In this document: piece after piece, positions 24,601 through 30,470 of the stretch
Position numbering within the stretch: position 1 is the first letter of the stretch
Layout: the number at the start of each line of letters is the position of its first letter
IMG/VR virus record: IMGVR_UViG_3300021960_000333
Span: 1 to 30,470 of that record
DNA length: 30,470 nt
Source: a virus
Strand: one strand, 5' to 3'
The notes under the pieces: generated by a model
What the model was told of the DNA's origin: nothing
The model's database searches: none
Seen by the model: only the letters and a program-made list of their open reading frames with translations
Program-made: the position numbers and the translations under genes

Positions 24601-24744
24601 AATTTGATTTTGAAGAATAGTTTGTAGTTGTGTTAATTCTCTCGCTTGTACAGCATAACCTGGTCTAAACAACACCCGGTGAAAATTACTATCTTCAGAA
24701 AAATCATCATAATATGGATTAACATTTAAATTGGTATTTTCCAT
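18661..24744 (-). CDS. Giant DUF4815-type baseplate or tail structural protein (2027 aa)
   Basis: The amino end carries the DUF4815 signature: 'NPYYDDFSEDSNFHRVLFRP' at 9-28 and 'GYAVQARELTQLQTILQNQI' at 29-48, then 'RFVFKEGTVVIPGAL'. Further conserved parts are 'YDLRDTVDFRPRA' near residue 1000, 'GMKPRTRVYPFFDRTNISAH' near 1380, and 'WRDPIAQSFTVNTDGGEYIT' with 'KLDVFFSQKDDDIPV' near 1505-1540. The middle (about 480-900) has beta modules, including 'GEIITGQTSGAKGRI' near 856, that also occur in gp7 and gp8. The protein fills the place of T4 gp9/gp10 after gp8. Family members are virion proteins of T4-like cyanophages, and the exact role (baseplate rim or fibre attachment) is inferred. GGAAG lies 9 bases before the ATG. 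At 6.1 kb it is the largest gene here. Confidence 0.82.
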   Translation of the reverse strand: MENTNLNVNPYYDDFSEDSNFHRVLFRPGYAVQARELTQLQTILQNQIERHGRFVFKEGTVVIPGALGFTTDYYAVKIQSTFSNNDISDYISEYVGTKITGTTSGVVADVISVEPATTTDEITLFVKYKESGTDNVTSRFIDGENISSNASVGGFGIGIDSAQLITSNATATGSSANIEEGVYFIRGHFVKVLKQRIILDKYTNTPSYRVGLLITETLETPEEDTTLLDNAQGSSNLNAKGAHRLKISLTLAKLGLSDENDENFVELLRLKNGAVQEKSRTTEFSILEETLARRTYEQNGDFIVKPFDVQIRECLNDGFNNGVYQEGDITESGNVASEDFLTFQVSPGKAYVRGYEVESIAPKFIDVRKPRSTDSYNGAITPIEVGNYVVVNNVYSAPEISPYISGSIDEPYRVIELYDTQNTTPGASNGTKIGYARSRAFENIIPSGTNVFDSDATFKLYLFDIRMFTKLILNGTPANGIVQGAKITGITSKATGFVTSDSSGTNVVLTTVTGNFLVGETIKSTSATTADEILDDGATDLTIQSINISDFSSVKQVYMPNGNTIDFTADVVFQNSFNLTGFVTNSGTTINGFQTIFSTELRTGDVVSFPSGSSGALEERVVTVVSDTELTIPTVLSNTVTSVTATRKRSQLVDQNKNLLLRKLLKKSIKTLKTENNSGVSDSTVTIRRSFVGQTNSTAGELAFTVGSNETFDAVDNINYSLVILSPGTGSGVAGQIVNLNDVSVQNNSNSLSITSAAIFGNGASVRLIATVTRTIVNEKTKSRNRMTMVLVDNDGITHAAEYGTSAHHKEISLGYADVLKVHAIYDSEDAGTNPVLPQWTLASNTGVFVKGEIITGQTSGAKGRIINPSGTITFVPLNTISFSSGETIKGGESQVTAVLDTFTAGSKDITSRYVLDTGQRDNYYDIGRIVRKPDSVEPIGILLVVFDYFSHIGSGDFFTVDSYSTIDYKDIPTYTATRVDPEVREPTGEYDLRDTVDFRPRAADSTFSSPTVQVQNQDAHKVTGMSFNFQDRKFFGDGVSVINIPKDNSNFGYDFEYYLGRIDSFTITPTGEFKVIQGTPSENPAPPKMAEGGLKLAENNVAPFMVNVKDAVTNKEVKKKYTAADLGKLESRISNIEYYTALNLLEKDAQSFEIIDENGLNRFKSGFLVDNFTGHSVGDVLHPDYNVSIDMENRELRPKFYMKGISLLEENTTDAERSNDFYRKTGDLITLPYEDVVTVQQPFATRVENLNPVLNFSWNGVCKLSPSGDEWFEVNLLPDLIINREGNFDTVFAQNRNAIGTVWNAWQTQWSGQILRTNNTQWSGRQLIQRTVTTERGVSTRSGIQTSVVAQIDEQSLGERVISQAIIPFIRSRNVTFSVTGMKPRTRVYPFFDRTNISAHVTPSGGNAGDALVTGASGFLQGTFLIPDPNVRGNLQFRAGERLFRLTSDANNGEANVETFAQAIYSATGILNTVQETIIATRNARVEVRDVSQTTNSTRQTVQQRTIAWRDPIAQSFTVNTDGGEYITKLDVFFSQKDDDIPVTCQIREMINGYPVLNVLPFGSTTLESSQVSVSQDASVATTFTFDSPVYLKEGIEYCIVLLTNSDKYLVWISRMGEQEVSGTRLVSEQPYLGVLFKSQNNSTWSAYDFEDLKFTIYRASFDTSATANVIFHNDDLPVKTLDENPIRTFAGSNVVKIYHQNHHMYHTSNNVQISGVTSDDGVNLNGIPLTEINATHSSISNIEIDSYTITVATNATASGLGGGSSVTATENALMDQVQTLFPVIEHPETSISLKMASTSGTSPDGSQVPFLKDAVINAKSITINENYYFTNPRMICSELNEVNELSGSKSLDLIFTMETTVDNLSPIIDTDRKTLIAVTNRLNNVLTDADIYPSEEYITANDPEGDSLETVYVTKKVQLKTPALAIRVILSAVQLASSNIEVMYKTLRSDDASDFDEIGWTYFNTNGDPDTFVNSSTTNDDFLEREYTVNNLEEFIAFSIKIRMKGTNSCEVPRIKDLRAIALAT

Positions 24745-24763
24745 TTATTAATACTTCCAGTTC

Positions 24764-26230
24764 TCAGAATTCAACAATAATTTTAATATCTTCTGTCTGA
24801 TCCGCAGCTCTTGAAATGGGTCTGCGTTTTTCATTGTAAACAATTTTTCCACTATATGGTTCTAATTCAGGATTTGAATAACCATTCGTAAAATTTATAT
24901 TATTTCCATTAGTCAATGCAATGGCACCAGTAAGAGTTGATGGTGTTCCGTTTGCGCCTGATGCAGATCCTGAAATAATATCTGTTCCTGTAAATGCTAC
25001 ATAATTGCCACTTGTATTCAATCCATAGTCAGCATAATATTCTTGCAAATAATAAATGATATTATTGGTGGCATCCCAATCAACAATTCTACCAACCGCA
25101 CCAGTATTTGCTTGTGTAATTTTTTCATCAATAGAAAAATCAGTCAAAGGTGCAGCTGCAAGTTTTACGGCAAAAGATTGTCTTGCAGTAGCAGCCGTGG
25201 CCACTGCTGTTGTTCCATATTCATAAGGATCTACAACAATACCAACTTCTCTAAAATCATTTGCAACAGTAAAATCATCACCTTCTGCTTGCAATAATTT
25301 TGCATTCATCATTACATAATGTCCACCCATCTCTGCATAAACATTAGATCCATGACCACCATAAGGAGAAATGATTGGTGTGACTGAAGCGCCTGTTCCA
25401 GCACCAACTGATGCAACACTTGTTAGTCCTGTATCAGAATACACATCATTCAAATCAACAGAAGCATATGTATAACCTGTACCCTTGGCATAAATTTCTG
25501 TGAAATTTGTACTACCAAAGCTTTGAACTACACCACCTGTAATTACTATCTGAACAATTCCTCCTGAACCATCACCATCAATAGAAGAATAATAAGTGCC
25601 ATCATCATATCCAGAACCACCTTCTACACTTACAACTTCAATTGCACCGGAAATTGCAGCATTGGTTACAGTAGTATCTTCTTCAATAGGAATAAAATCA
25701 TTTGTCAAAAATTTGGTGATATATGATGCTGATGCAGTGTACATATATTTTAAATAATATCCACCCAAAAAGAATGGTGTAGTTTGTGTGGATGTTGGTT
25801 CTGCACCTGAATAATTTGATCCACCTGCATTATCAAGAACTTTGTAAACTTTATATTGTGAAGTCATGAAATAAAAATCTGACTCCCAAAGAGAAGAAGC
25901 TGATGAAGAAGCAAGATTTGATGGACTGATGTTGTGCTCATACATATCATATCTTGTATTATTTGACCAATTTTTTCTTGGTATAACATAAGCTACATCA
26001 GTAGATGAAATTAATTTTGACGCAAGCATTGCATCCCATGCTCTAAATTCATTTACAATATCATCATTTGGAACAGGAGGAGAATTATCATCACCACCAG
26101 TTGTTCCTGATGTATATGAAGAACTTTTACCAATAAACAAATAATAATTGTTAGAAGATGCTTCAGAAAATGATTCTAAAAATTGTTCCGCATTGTGAAG
26201 GCGAAACTTTTCAGTAATAATAGCAGCCAT
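24764..26230 (-). CDS. gp8: Baseplate wedge protein, T4 gp8-like
   Basis: gp8 is one of the wedge subunits that join gp6, gp7 and gp10 in the T4 baseplate. The family pattern is clear: 'RLHNAEQFLESFSEASSNNY' and 'YLFIGKSSSYT' at 10-40, 'VAYVIPRKNWSNNTRYDMYE' near 79-98, 'YFMTSQYKVYKVLDNAGGSN' near 117-137, and 'GYYLKYMYTASASYITKFLT' with 'NDFIPI' near 160-185. After residue 190 the protein has a 'GGSGYDDG' beta module and a 'KITQANTGAVGRIVD' module near 373, which explain why it is 488 residues and not about 334 as in T4. A late promoter and AAAGGG ribosome site lie just upstream. The order gp6-gp7-gp8 is as in T4. Confidence 0.85.
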   Translation of the reverse strand: MAAIITEKFRLHNAEQFLESFSEASSNNYYLFIGKSSSYTSGTTGGDDNSPPVPNDDIVNEFRAWDAMLASKLISSTDVAYVIPRKNWSNNTRYDMYEHNISPSNLASSSASSLWESDFYFMTSQYKVYKVLDNAGGSNYSGAEPTSTQTTPFFLGGYYLKYMYTASASYITKFLTNDFIPIEEDTTVTNAAISGAIEVVSVEGGSGYDDGTYYSSIDGDGSGGIVQIVITGGVVQSFGSTNFTEIYAKGTGYTYASVDLNDVYSDTGLTSVASVGAGTGASVTPIISPYGGHGSNVYAEMGGHYVMMNAKLLQAEGDDFTVANDFREVGIVVDPYEYGTTAVATAATARQSFAVKLAAAPLTDFSIDEKITQANTGAVGRIVDWDATNNIIYYLQEYYADYGLNTSGNYVAFTGTDIISGSASGANGTPSTLTGAIALTNGNNINFTNGYSNPELEPYSGKIVYNEKRRPISRAADQTEDIKIIVEF

Positions 26231-26253
26231 AATTTGTATTCCCTTTTAATTTA

Positions 26254-26261
26254 TATTTATA
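26254..26261 (-). promoter_or_regulatory. T4-type late promoter for gp8 and downstream genes
   Basis: The minus strand reads TATAAATA followed by TAAAT, in the 81-base gap between gp7 and gp8, 24 bases upstream of the gp8 ATG. A second, weaker octamer (CATAAATA) overlaps the gp7 stop at 26309-26316. Confidence 0.72.
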
Positions 26262-26285
26262 TCAAATGATGATAATTCAAATAGT

Positions 26286-26302
26286 AAAAGAACCATTCTT
26301 TT
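26286..26302 (-). terminator. Possible weak hairpin after gp7
   Basis: A 7-base inverted repeat (AAAAGAA, three-base loop, TTCTTTT) lies 9 bases after the gp7 stop and before the gp8 promoter. The stem is almost all A-T, and the right arm itself supplies the T-rich part. It may weaken read-through from gp7 into gp8, but could be chance in AT-rich DNA. Confidence 0.28.
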
Positions 26303-26311
26303 TTAGACTAT

Positions 26312-29300
26312 TTATGTAGTTACTATTTCAGCTCTTGGAGGAACATTCACTTTTACATTGAATGCTTCATCTGGAATACCTAGTTGTTCTGATTGTAGAT
26401 ATCCTCCAGAATCTTCCAAAACTATCTTATCATCATTTGTAAGTTTCAAGAAGAAATAATCCGAAACTGATTTAATGGTACGGTCTTTGAATTGGTAGAT
26501 TGAATACAATGTGACTTCATCAGCAGAAGCCGGAGATTCAACAAATGCATATTTTGGTAAGTTTGCAAGAGAAGAACCTTTCCACAATGCACCCGCATTA
26601 TCACTCAATTTCAATGTTGTACTTACTTGTACAATGGTATTAGCACCAACATTCAATCTAGTTGAATAATCAACTTCCACATTTAGAACATCAACAACAG
26701 TTGCTGTCTCATCAATGATGGTTTGAATAATAGTTGGACGTAGCCTTAATACAGTAGAGAAAGAAACATTACCAAAAACATTCCAATCATATGGTTTATA
26801 AACTCTAATTTCAGAAGGAGGCGGAATGTTTAGTTTTACTTTGAAAGCATTCTCAGGTGTTCCTAATTCTTCTGTCTGTAAAAATCCACCTGATGCTTCT
26901 TCTCCTATAAGATTAAAACCATCTTCTGTAATAATATTTTCAAGGCGGTCTTCTGTTATAAATTGATATGCATCAGTATAATCTTCTAGAAGAATCTTTC
27001 CGCCTTTATTACCTAAACCATCATCTAGTTTTAAAAAGAAATAATCGGATACAGCTTTGATTGTATATTGTTTAAATTGATTTATTGGAAATAAATCTTT
27101 GGTAATATTAGCAAAAAGAGCATCTGCTTCAGCAAGAGTATTTTGATTATAAGAAGTTGTAATTCTTCTTCCACCAGGATCAAAATAATCATATGCAACT
27201 TCATTTGTCAAAAGAGGTGGAACAGCAAATGCATATCGTATCAAATCACCCAAAGTAGAACCATTACGATGTGAACCTCTGTTAGTATTTAATCTTACAA
27301 ATGTCTCATTTGTCAAGGTTACATCACGTTCACCTGGTAATAAGTTATCTGGATCCTGTTTATCTGCATTTGAATTTTGAGATTTTACAGTATCAGTTTT
27401 TGTTCCAAGTCTTCTACCGAACACTCTAGAGAAGAACATTTCAAAATCAAGTAATGGAATACCATCAACAGCAGTTGATTGCATTACAGTTGGTCTGGCT
27501 AACAATAATGTAGAAAATGATACTTCTCCAAATACATTCCATCCAGCAGGATGAACTGCTTTTCTGTGACTGTATCTCCATTCATTGATTGACTGACCTA
27601 GTCTTGCAACATAGGAAAAATCTTGATAGTAATAACTATCTTGTAATCTCATTGCATCATTGGAAACTTTTCCTCTTTCATTCACAAAGTTTCCAACTGT
27701 AGTTCCTATTGTTCCAACAATAGATTCGGCAGTACCGGTACCATTAAAATGTACTTCAGCTTGACCTGCAATACCTTGTACTATATCACCCTTTTTAAAA
27801 TTACCAGAAGTATTTAATCTCAATAATCTTCTGGAAGCATCATAATTAGTTACTGTACCTGGGTGACTAACTAAATCATCTCCGGCAGAAAAAGATCCTG
27901 TTACATTCTTAACAATCAAATTTGTTATGAAACTAATAGGCGGAGAAGATGTATATTGTAAACCAAAATTAGTAATTGCTATACCTTGAGCATGACCAAT
28001 ACCAGGTTTTCTAGTAGAAAGTGCAAACAAATTTGCACCTGTTCCATTTGTTGGAGTAGGATTAGTTTCACTTACGTCAAGATCAAAATATACTGTAGGT
28101 AAAGAAGTATATCCATAACCACCATTAATTATTTTAATTCTTGTAATTTCTCCAACTTCATTATGCCATGAAATATCATCTACTGCTTCAGAAAAAGTAC
28201 CTGGCTCAATAATAATGGTGTCTAAATTTTCTTTTATTAAATATGAATCAGAATCTAAATTGGTTTCTAATTGTAAATAAAGATTATCTTCTGTAATAAT
28301 ATTATCTTCATCTTCTGTAACCATATGAAAAGGATCAGTAGCATCTTCTAATAAGAAAGAACCACCAACTACAGATACTTTTGCAACAGTACCAACACCT
28401 TCAGTGTTAGTGGTATCAAAACTTAACTTGTCTCCTATTTCATATCCACTACCACCACTTTCAATCATAATTTCATCAATAGATCCAGATCCTACAGAAT
28501 CTATTTTTGCAACAGCAGCATTATTTCCACCAGAACCAAATATTATTCTATCATCTACTTTATAATTAAATCCAGCATCAGTAATATTTGAACCAGTAAC
28601 AATACTTTGAACTTCTGCTCTAATTTGTATATCTAAAACACTATCAATACCATAAACAAAATCACCAACATTAAATGTACCATCAATACTATCAACATCT
28701 AAACTCAATTCAGCAATTAAGTTTGATCCTTCTCTAAACTTTACAACTGTAACAACAACCGCACTAGAAACAATTCTTTCAGCTGAATCTAGTGTGTAAA
28801 TTGTTTGACCAATTAAATTTGTAAAATTAGAATTTCCAAGTTCAACAACTCTTAAAATTTTATCCGTAGACCAAACACCATCTGAAGCACGAAGAATGTT
28901 ATCTCTTGGATATAAGATTGTCGCTTCTTCATCAAACAATATTCTAAAGAATAATTTATGCCCGTCAGTTGTTCCCTTTGCTGCATACAAATCTTTAATA
29001 TTTTTGACCAAATTTCTTCTTGATATTCCTGATGCCAAAGTACTTGGCAAAGAAGTCATAAAAGCATCACGAAACTTATCTAAAAAATTTGTTACTGTAT
29101 AATCAGCATCAACATAGTCTAAAAACTGTTGAATATTCTGAACGGGATTTGCTTGATAGGAAATGACAGCTGATTTAGCACCAGAGGTTTGTCCAACAAC
29201 TGTTTCTCCAGGAATAAACAATTGTTGAGCAGAAATAAAAATGCATGAATTGCGGTCAAAATCATCAACAAGAACTTTTGCTTGTGCACCAGATGTTTGA

Positions 29301-29563
29301 CCTACAATTGTCTCACCAATTTTAAATTTTATTGTAGATTCTTCAAGAACAATCTTTTCATCATTTTGATCCAAAACATAATTAAGAGTGTTTGTTTCAA
29401 TTTTAATGAAACTATTAACACCTTCAATAGTCAATTTTCCAGATTCTAGAAATTGATAATAATATTTTAAAAACTGTACAAATTGTACATGGTCATTTTG
29501 TATAAACTCAGGAAATTGAGTTTGTATTAATGATGAAATTTTATTTTGAATAGTAGAACTCAT
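26312..29563 (-). CDS. gp7: Baseplate wedge initiator, T4 gp7-like (1083 aa)
   Basis: Length (T4 gp7 is 1032) and location between gp6 and gp8 identify it. The front, 'IQTQFPEFIQNDHVQFVQFL' then 'KYYYQFLESGKL', is the usual start of this protein in marine T4-like phages. 'DFDRNSCIFISAQQL' is flanked by two 'GETxVGQTSGA' modules at 83-93 and 119-129. A helical stretch near 170-215 has 'RRNLVKNIKDLYAAKGTTDG' and 'HKLFFRILFDEEATILYPRD'. 'GGSGYEIGDKLSF' beta modules follow. The carboxyl third holds a tandem duplication: about 676-913 and 926-1083 share 'WNVFGxVSFST', 'SDYFFLKL' and 'GGFLQTEELGxPxxAFxVKx'. gp7 is the hub of wedge assembly in T4. It starts one base after the gp6 stop. Confidence 0.78.
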   Translation of the reverse strand: MSSTIQNKISSLIQTQFPEFIQNDHVQFVQFLKYYYQFLESGKLTIEGVNSFIKIETNTLNYVLDQNDEKIVLEESTIKFKIGETIVGQTSGAQAKVLVDDFDRNSCIFISAQQLFIPGETVVGQTSGAKSAVISYQANPVQNIQQFLDYVDADYTVTNFLDKFRDAFMTSLPSTLASGISRRNLVKNIKDLYAAKGTTDGHKLFFRILFDEEATILYPRDNILRASDGVWSTDKILRVVELGNSNFTNLIGQTIYTLDSAERIVSSAVVVTVVKFREGSNLIAELSLDVDSIDGTFNVGDFVYGIDSVLDIQIRAEVQSIVTGSNITDAGFNYKVDDRIIFGSGGNNAAVAKIDSVGSGSIDEIMIESGGSGYEIGDKLSFDTTNTEGVGTVAKVSVVGGSFLLEDATDPFHMVTEDEDNIITEDNLYLQLETNLDSDSYLIKENLDTIIIEPGTFSEAVDDISWHNEVGEITRIKIINGGYGYTSLPTVYFDLDVSETNPTPTNGTGANLFALSTRKPGIGHAQGIAITNFGLQYTSSPPISFITNLIVKNVTGSFSAGDDLVSHPGTVTNYDASRRLLRLNTSGNFKKGDIVQGIAGQAEVHFNGTGTAESIVGTIGTTVGNFVNERGKVSNDAMRLQDSYYYQDFSYVARLGQSINEWRYSHRKAVHPAGWNVFGEVSFSTLLLARPTVMQSTAVDGIPLLDFEMFFSRVFGRRLGTKTDTVKSQNSNADKQDPDNLLPGERDVTLTNETFVRLNTNRGSHRNGSTLGDLIRYAFAVPPLLTNEVAYDYFDPGGRRITTSYNQNTLAEADALFANITKDLFPINQFKQYTIKAVSDYFFLKLDDGLGNKGGKILLEDYTDAYQFITEDRLENIITEDGFNLIGEEASGGFLQTEELGTPENAFKVKLNIPPPSEIRVYKPYDWNVFGNVSFSTVLRLRPTIIQTIIDETATVVDVLNVEVDYSTRLNVGANTIVQVSTTLKLSDNAGALWKGSSLANLPKYAFVESPASADEVTLYSIYQFKDRTIKSVSDYFFLKLTNDDKIVLEDSGGYLQSEQLGIPDEAFNVKVNVPPRAEIVTT

Positions 29564-29564
29564 C

Positions 29565-30470
29565 TCAATACAATACTCCGGTAGTTATATAATCTGTACC
29601 TGCTATAGAATTTCCTGTATCAATTGTATCAACTTGACCTGTAACCAAAAGTTCATTAGCATCAATTTCTATTAGCTGATTTCTTAGTGGTGCAACATCA
29701 TAAGAATTTGGAATCATTGTAAAACTTATAGTACCATTTGTATTTGATGTAGATTCTATGTTCAAAGAAAATAAAATCAATTCTCCTGTTACATAATTAA
29801 TAGATCCAACCTGATTATCAATGTAAATTCTTTGTGAGCCTGAAACCAAATAATATAATCGTAAATTTCCTATTCCGTCATCATCAACATAAACTGTATT
29901 TGCATTACTTGCTATTCTAAAGCCAGAAGATTCTGTGATACCTCCAAATGTTGCATTATGTCCATCATGTGGATGATAAAGACGATTTGAAAATTTTAAA
30001 ATGTATTGTTGTGTAGAACTATTAATCAAAGGTGTAAAAGTTTTTCTCATCTTCACTCTCATTACATTTGAGAGAATAGAAGTATCCGAATTGTCAATTG
30101 TTCTAGAAAGTTTTGAATATCTGAAAACTCCATCAAATTTTTCCAGGTCAACATCACTATATCCATTAATAGTATTTCTTACAATAGTTTCTAAATCATC
30201 TTTTGTTTTTGTAGTTTTGCTAGAATTATATTTAAAAGTACAATTCACAAGCAAATATGTAATTTCAGGATTTAAAATAGAAACTCTGATAGATGCAATA
30301 TTGTATTTGTCTAATCCTCTGATGATTGTATTTTTCTGTGATTCTGTAAGATTAGTATTGTTTGGAGTTTTTATAGAAGCAAAAACTTCTCCATATCTTG
30401 GCGGATCATTATCTTCACCACCCCATACTTGAACAGATGTTGTGTTTGGATATATTCTGGGAATGATTAA
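29565..30470 (-). CDS. gp6: Baseplate wedge protein, T4 gp6-like (carboxyl part; 5' end outside window)
   Basis: The frame is open to the window edge, giving about 301 residues with no start inside; a TTG at 30252-30254 is only an internal codon. The first residues contain 'VQVWGGEDNDPPRYGEVFAS', the family hallmark of T4 gp6, followed by 'ESQKNTIIRGLDKYNIASIR'. 'DVDLEKFDGVFRYSKLSRTI' and 'SNVMRVKMRKTFTPLI' follow, then a beta end with 'FSNRLYHPHDGHNATFGGIT', 'LRLYYLVSGSQRIYIDNQVG' and 'APLRNQLIEIDANEL'. T4 gp6 (660 residues) forms the ring that holds the baseplate wedges together and undergoes rearrangement at infection. About half of the protein should lie beyond the window. It ends one base before gp7. 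Confidence 0.92.
   Translation of the reverse strand, partial: LIIPRIYPNTTSVQVWGGEDNDPPRYGEVFASIKTPNNTNLTESQKNTIIRGLDKYNIASIRVSILNPEITYLLVNCTFKYNSSKTTKTKDDLETIVRNTINGYSDVDLEKFDGVFRYSKLSRTIDNSDTSILSNVMRVKMRKTFTPLINSSTQQYILKFSNRLYHPHDGHNATFGGITESSGFRIASNANTVYVDDDGIGNLRLYYLVSGSQRIYIDNQVGSINYVTGELILFSLNIESTSNTNGTISFTMIPNSYDVAPLRNQLIEIDANELLVTGQVDTIDTGNSIAGTDYITTGVLY

Noticed and set aside
30001-30432. Plus-strand frame of 143 codons opposite gp6
   Set aside because: The minus-strand frame holds the unmistakable gp6 motif; the plus-strand product is a hydrophobic shadow.
1-30470. tRNA genes, CRISPR arrays, insertion sequences, attachment sites, homing endonucleases
   Set aside because: None was found on reading both strands: no cloverleaf-like stretch, no spaced short repeats, and no transposase or LAGLIDADG/GIY-YIG motif in the encoded proteins.

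Overview
The window is a slice of the late structural region of a T4-like, AT-rich myovirus (contractile-tailed dsDNA phage). Every gene is on the minus strand and coding density is nearly complete. The gene content resembles marine T4-like phages of cyanobacteria or SAR11-type bacteria: gp6, gp7, gp8, a DUF4815-type giant protein, collagen-like and SPRY/LamG fibre proteins, then gp13, gp14, gp15 and gp16. The host cannot be fixed from the sequence. The fibre-repeat style and the small 'KRTSYNTKGG' proteins are what I associate with marine or freshwater plankton phages. There is no tRNA, CRISPR array, insertion sequence, integrase or reverse transcriptase, and no stretch above about 110 bases lacks a gene.

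In transcription order (right to left) the window starts inside baseplate wedge gp6 (29565-30470, 5' end missing). It continues with gp7 (26312-29563), gp8 (24764-26230), a 2027-residue DUF4815-type virion protein (18661-24744) and a small coiled-coil protein (18404-18646). In T4 this point would be followed by genes 9-12 and wac. Here about 15 kb of fibre and adhesin genes takes their place (2819-18417). The first part is a repeat-built fibre (17248-18417) and four small structural or fibre proteins (15490-17209). Next come two tandem cassettes, each a glycine-rich adhesin plus a roughly 130-residue partner (12604-15465). A separate unit with its own promoter follows: a three-repeat fibre, an Ig/TIG/LamG-type adhesin and a SPRY-type adhesin (7086-12273), closed by a hairpin. 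The last unit is a small beta protein, a collagen-like fibre, a 795-residue repeat fibre and a mini-fibre (2819-6981).

The left end returns to T4 order: neck proteins gp13 and gp14 (2001-2816, 1252-1998), tail completion protein gp15 (452-1255) and small terminase gp16 (28-459). The first codons of another gene (1-47) overlap the end of gp16.

Regulation looks T4-late. Copies of the octamer TATAAATA, or a one-base variant, lie just upstream of start codons at about 7003-7016, 12309-12316, 17234-17241 and 26254-26261, with a further one inside a gene at 18481-18488. They split the region into co-transcribed units. Genes within a unit are packed with 1-35 base gaps or short overlaps and mostly have AGGA/GGAG-type ribosome sites. 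Together the genes would build the baseplate wedges, the host-recognition apparatus, the neck, and the start of the DNA packaging machine.
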